From Ignavibacteria bacterium (lineage in GTDB: Bacteria; Bacteroidota; Ignavibacteria; OLB7): 64,000 nt of DNA. Below the pieces are notes generated by a model. That model did no database searches. It was not told the DNA's origin and worked only from the letters and a program-made list of their open reading frames with translations. Both the position numbers and the translations under genes were made by a program. The number at the start of each line of letters is the position of its first letter. Position 1 is the first letter of the stretch. Positions 60,458 to 64,000 of the stretch are shown here, one piece after another. The stretch spans positions 595,792 through 659,791 of the forward strand of contig JACKAE010000004.1 of the NCBI GenBank assembly GCA_020635205.1, read 5' to 3'.

Positions 60458-63400
60458 TTATTGGGTGCTGCCATCGGGCAAAATGACATCTGGAGGAGTA
60501 ACACTTAAATCCAACCAGAAAAAGTCTATGCGTCGCCCATCATTTACATTTACCGCATTAATGTTGACTATAGTCCCACTACGATCAGCTGACCTATGAA
60601 AAGGAGCATTGTTACGCCCTTGTTGATAATGCGGATCTTTGAGGACAACACTATTGTGTACTTTGTCTACACCGAAGTTAGACAAATCAGGTGGAGATGT
60701 GCCTGCAGGAATCGGTTGCCCGTTGTTCAGCTTTAATCCCTCATAAGATTCGACAACTTCATGCAGGTTTGTAACTGCCGTAGCTGGGCCATCAATGCTA
60801 GCCCAGTCATCAGCCATAGTTAAATTTATCATTTGCAAGCCAGTCAGACCACCAGAAGCATTTTGTTCGCTTCCAACAAATGCCCCTACTCTAAGAGCAG
60901 CTGCGTTTTGTCTACTTCCAGTCATTGCTTGTGTTGTTGCTTCTGTTCTGGTTGCATATAACTTAACTCCATTGGTATTATCTGCTAAAGCGTCTAAGAA
61001 TACCTTCTGTGCATCGTTTAATGACGATGGGTCTATTACTGTTGATTCGGAAATGGAGACTTTGCCCGTGGAAGCATCACGCGTTAGTGCGATTCCCAAG
61101 TCTTGGCTAAGCAACGTCACACTTTCATCTGCTGCATCACCTAGAATCTCCACAAATTTGCCATTTCCATCACGGAATATGACAGGATTATTAAAGCTGT
61201 AATGATAAGGAGTTGAAGATAGGAAGAACTCCCACATCGGATCAATACTTGTAAATCTTCCCTCATCATAACTGTAGGCTCTGACGCCTAGATTCCCAAG
61301 TCCATTCTCCTCATCCATCTCTTTATCAATCCAACTCTTCCGATCCTCACTCCCTGCTACCGGTTTCCCAAACGGGGCGTAATCCGTGGTTGATAACACC
61401 GTGCCGGTATTGTCAAGAACTACACGGTTCGAGCCAAGATGGTCAGCTATACGGTATTCGAGGCTTCCTGTTGGACGTGTCGTCAGGCCTGCTGCATAGC
61501 TTCCATAGGCTATATACTCAGTGGGATATAAGTAAACGTTGCTCCCAGTCCCTGTATCACCACAAAACCCCGATTCCGACGTCTGCATCCCTTTCCAGAC
61601 TGAGAGTTGTTTCTTGTTCCCACTTGTTAGATAGTACGTCCACTCATATCCCGGTGCAGTCACATCACCCGCAGGTGTTAACCACTCCCGCTTCTGTTCC
61701 CGCTCCCCCATCGCGTTGTACCGATACCGATGCTCCCACACGTTCGGGCCGACCATGATGGTCAGGTCTTCCCGCTCGTAGCTCCACGGTAGGTTCCGCC
61801 AACTGCTGTAGCCGAAACGCTCTTCTTTCGTCAGCACATTCGTTGAGGTGTAGTCCTTCCGGCTCGTCATTGAGCCGTTCCGGTCGTAGGTGTATTCCGT
61901 GTACTCTCCGGCTGTCGAGCCAATCCAGCCCTGTGTTTTCAACAACTGGTTCGGGCCGATGCCCGGACCACCGACTGTTCTGCCAATCGTGCTGACTTCC
62001 TGTGGAAAGGGTGGACTCATTCCTGTCCCTGAATAGGTCAGACTTGTCCGATTCCCTACTGCATCGTAGCTGTACGCCTCATTCGTCTGCGGCTGTCCTG
62101 TTGGCTTTTTCAGCCACGTTGTTAACTGATTGATGCCATCATAACCATAGTCTTGACGCAGGGCAGGACTTGTCCCGTGCTGTGCATTCTGGCGCGTGAT
62201 ACGACCTGCGGCATCGAAGGTCAGTTCTTCTTTGAATAGATCGACGCCTCCCTTGGTCGCCTTCAGCGTGTCGAGCCACTTGCGGGGTGAGTAACGATAG
62301 TCCACCGCAACAGAGATTGCCGGGTAGAACATCGAATCGACCTGACCGGTCTTTGTGTAGGCGTAGGTAATCTCTGCACTCTGCGGACGGCTCATCGCGA
62401 CGGTCGGATACTTCGCCATCACACCGTTGTATCCTTTGAGTCCGTAGCCTGCCTCACTCAGCTTCGTCCAGACCGAATCGACCCGCCCGTTGTCGTCATA
62501 CCCATACCATGTGGCAAATTGCCTGTAGGGATCAGCCACCGTCACGGCAATCAACTGGTTCATGGAATTGTAGGCATAGTAGATCGCATCGAAGCCGAGG
62601 TTCTCTGTGTAGCGGAGCAGGGCTTCCGGTCTTCCACGCTCGTCGTAGCTAATCACCGAGAAGTGATACGGCTCACCACCATGCTCACGGTAGGCAACGG
62701 CAGCTTCCCGTCCTTTCAGGTTCCGTACCTGTCCGTGTGGGGCGAGGCTATCCCACTCCGCTTTTGTCGGAAAATGATACCAGACCGCGCCTGCGTGGTA
62801 GGGCAACGTATCGTAGTAGATGGCAATCCGCACGTTTTCCGGGTGCTGCGCCAAGTTCTCGAAGTCGTCGTAGTCGGAGATTTCTGCTGTCGGTTCGTAG
62901 ACGTTTGCCTCATGTTTGAGAAACGGGCCGATAGCATCGGGGACGGCAGTATTCATATCCTCGCAGGTCTCAGGGATTGAATCCAGATTGCTCCAGAAAC
63001 TTGGGATCGTCTTTGCATAGTTGCTGGGTGGAACCCAAAGCGTATAGTTCGCTGTCAGGAATGCACTCAAGCTGTCGTCGTGCAGGATGTTCGGGTCGAT
63101 CTGGTCGGTGATCCGGTTGAGGTTGAGCGTGTCGTCAGTCGGGACGGACTGCACTGTTTTGCTGTAGGAGGATTTCTCCCGGTCGCCTGTGACCGGGGAC
63201 GGGGAACCGGGGAGAGGGGAACCGGGGAGAGGGGAACGGGGTGTGCCAATCCCTGTTTGGTGGTCGAAGAAGTCAGCTTCACCGACGATCACCAACCGGT
63301 TCAGGTCATCGTATTCGTTGAACGTGATCCGGTCTTCGTATTCCTGCTCTTGTGTCTGTGCAAAGCGGACATTCCCCAATTTGTCGTAGGCGTAGCTGAT

Positions 63401-64000
63401 CGTCCCTAAGTCCGGCTGGCTCTTGTAGAGAACCCGGCCAAAGTCGTCGTACCAGTATTCCGTCTCGTCTCCGGCAGGATTTGTCACCCGCCTCACCCTG
63501 CCGAGCAGATCATATTCATACTTCGTCACCCGGTGCAGACCGCCGCTGTCGGCAACCTCTCGCCGTAACTGGCCGAAGGCATCGAAGTATTGCGCGAACT
63601 TCTTCCCAAGCTCGTTGGTCACAACCTTCACCGATACCGAGCCGTAGAAGTCTTGCTCGGATGGAACGAAGTCAAAACAACTTGTCGGGTAGACTTGCGG
63701 TAGTTCAGGGTTCGGATTAGGATCGTAGGTGCAGGTGTAGTATTCCACATGCGTGAACGTCCCGTCCTGATTCCACGTCGTATCAGCACGTCCCGCACCG
63801 TCGTAGGCGGTGGTCACCGTATCGTTCAACTGGTCACGTGCCTTTAACACCATGCCAAGCCCGTCATAGTGCGCCAGCACCGAATCATACCGCACCGGGC
63901 TATCCATCGGCCCGATAGGGGTTTTCGATTTCATCAACCGATAATCCGCACCGAAGTAATGTGTCGCGCTCGTCCGCCGCGCTTCGCCGAGCATCGCAAC
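60458..64000 (-). CDS. Rhs/YD-repeat polymorphic toxin protein, C-terminal part (5' end outside window)
   Basis: The frame is open across the window edge, so about 1,180 C-terminal residues are seen. Most is Rhs/YD core: YDGLGMVLKARDQLND, YDLLGRVRRVTNPAGDETEYWYDDFGR, YDKLGNVRF, YDAVGNRTSL, YRYNAMGEREQKR. It also has a Pro/Ser-rich insert near residues 250-265. The core ends at the hinge GRFTSIDPMW...PYHYSFNNPVIFRDGNG (about 61231-61160). The tip of about 230 residues has LHEVVESYEG, a HExxE motif in place of HExxH, and 'HNSVVLKDPHYQQGRNNAPFHRSA'. The shell formed by such repeats carries and releases the tip. It is the likely expressed gene of the locus. Confidence 0.93.
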   Translation of the reverse strand, partial: VAMLGEARRTSATHYFGADYRLMKSKTPIGPMDSPVRYDSVLAHYDGLGMVLKARDQLNDTVTTAYDGAGRADTTWNQDGTFTHVEYYTCTYDPNPNPELPQVYPTSCFDFVPSEQDFYGSVSVKVVTNELGKKFAQYFDAFGQLRREVADSGGLHRVTKYEYDLLGRVRRVTNPAGDETEYWYDDFGRVLYKSQPDLGTISYAYDKLGNVRFAQTQEQEYEDRITFNEYDDLNRLVIVGEADFFDHQTGIGTPRSPLPGSPLPGSPSPVTGDREKSSYSKTVQSVPTDDTLNLNRITDQIDPNILHDDSLSAFLTANYTLWVPPSNYAKTIPSFWSNLDSIPETCEDMNTAVPDAIGPFLKHEANVYEPTAEISDYDDFENLAQHPENVRIAIYYDTLPYHAGAVWYHFPTKAEWDSLAPHGQVRNLKGREAAVAYREHGGEPYHFSVISYDERGRPEALLRYTENLGFDAIYYAYNSMNQLIAVTVADPYRQFATWYGYDDNGRVDSVWTKLSEAGYGLKGYNGVMAKYPTVAMSRPQSAEITYAYTKTGQVDSMFYPAISVAVDYRYSPRKWLDTLKATKGGVDLFKEELTFDAAGRITRQNAQHGTSPALRQDYGYDGINQLTTWLKKPTGQPQTNEAYSYDAVGNRTSLTYSGTGMSPPFPQEVSTIGRTVGGPGIGPNQLLKTQGWIGSTAGEYTEYTYDRNGSMTSRKDYTSTNVLTKEERFGYSSWRNLPWSYEREDLTIMVGPNVWEHRYRYNAMGEREQKREWLTPAGDVTAPGYEWTYYLTSGNKKQLSVWKGMQTSESGFCGDTGTGSNVYLYPTEYIAYGSYAAGLTTRPTGSLEYRIADHLGSNRVVLDNTGTVLSTTDYAPFGKPVAGSEDRKSWIDKEMDEENGLGNLGVRAYSYDEGRFTSIDPMWEFFLSSTPYHYSFNNPVIFRDGNGKFVEILGDAADESVTLLSQDLGIALTRDASTGKVSISESTVIDPSSLNDAQKVFLDALADNTNGVKLYATRTEATTQAMTGSRQNAAALRVGAFVGSEQNASGGLTGLQMINLTMADDWASIDGPATAVTNLHEVVESYEGLKLNNGQPIPAGTSPPDLSNFGVDKVHNSVVLKDPHYQQGRNNAPFHRSADRSGTIVNINAVNVNDGRRIDFFWLDLSVTPPDVILPDGSTQ
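61793..62341 (-). repeat. 549-bp tract identical to 59049-59597
   Basis: This is the partner tract in the full-length rhs gene. See the entry at 59049 for the limits and interpretation. Confidence 0.85.
63201..63241 (-). repeat. 15-bp tandem repeat inside the rhs gene
   Basis: The unit GGGGAACCGGGGAGA is repeated twice and a partial third time (GGGGAACGGGG). As 15 is a multiple of three, the gain or loss of units keeps the frame and changes the number of Ser-Pro-Leu-Pro-Gly repeats in the protein. Confidence 0.8.

Overview
This 64-kb window reads as a chromosome segment from the Bacteroidota/Chlorobiota (FCB) group, plausibly a Kapaibacteria- or Ignavibacteria-like lineage. The lineage is inferred from gene content, not from a marker-gene tree. 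Indicators are C-terminal type IX secretion (T9SS) sorting domains, 'coathanger'-type linkers, Bacteroidota-type tail-fibre-like surface proteins, an atpD-atpC pair apart from other ATP synthase genes, and a sufBCDSU operon. Base composition is close to balanced. I see no rRNA, tRNA, CRISPR array or transposase.

1-5.1 kb: a two-component system (sensor kinase cut by the window edge, OmpR-type regulator) and two secreted tail-fibre-like surface proteins, each ending in a clear terminator. 5.1-7.9 kb: a ferrous-iron operon (feoA, feoB, small zinc-ribbon protein) behind a palindromic operator candidate. 8.5-14.2 kb: three exported proteins: a phospholipase C/nuclease-like T9SS cargo, another surface fibre and a T9SS-exported tyrosinase. 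14.3-32 kb: mostly housekeeping and envelope genes: atpC/atpD, two small lipoproteins, a TPR lipoprotein, dnaG, dcd, an M48 metalloprotease, a solitary iolB-like gene, a formyltransferase/glycan-enzyme fusion, acsA, a kelch lipoprotein and a small outer-membrane-like protein. 31.7-38.4 kb: the Fe-S assembly operon sufB-C-D-S-U-T with an Rrf2-type regulator at its end. 39.4-46.8 kb: thiamine genes (thiO-thiS-thiG-tenI-thiD, plus thiE behind an M16 peptidase). 47.1-50.0 kb: a subtilisin-like T9SS protease.

50.0-64.0 kb is the most unusual region: an Rhs/YD-repeat locus on the minus strand. A long rhs gene enters from beyond the window and ends in a putative metallopeptidase tip. It is followed by a series of displaced modules. 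Each displaced module is made of a truncated copy of the Rhs core, a different C-terminal toxin-like tip and a small exported protein that is probably its immunity partner. Five tip/partner pairs can be read (two zincin-like, two JAB/JAMM-like, one hydrophobic and unknown), and a tipless core remnant lies at the far end. Several modules carry the marks of recombination: a 549-bp tract identical between two copies, a deletion junction that shifts frame, a nonsense codon and a frameshifted tip. GC-rich palindromic elements sit at two module boundaries. All five predicted immunity proteins have signal peptides, which suggests the toxins act in the periplasm or at the cell surface.

Smaller observations include 7-bp-periodic repeats inside three housekeeping operon gaps, a 43-bp perfect tandem repeat between sufD and sufS, a 12-bp direct repeat around the likely sufB promoter, a 68-nt coding overlap of thiO and thiS, and a stacked hairpin leader upstream of thiO that does not match the TPP riboswitch.
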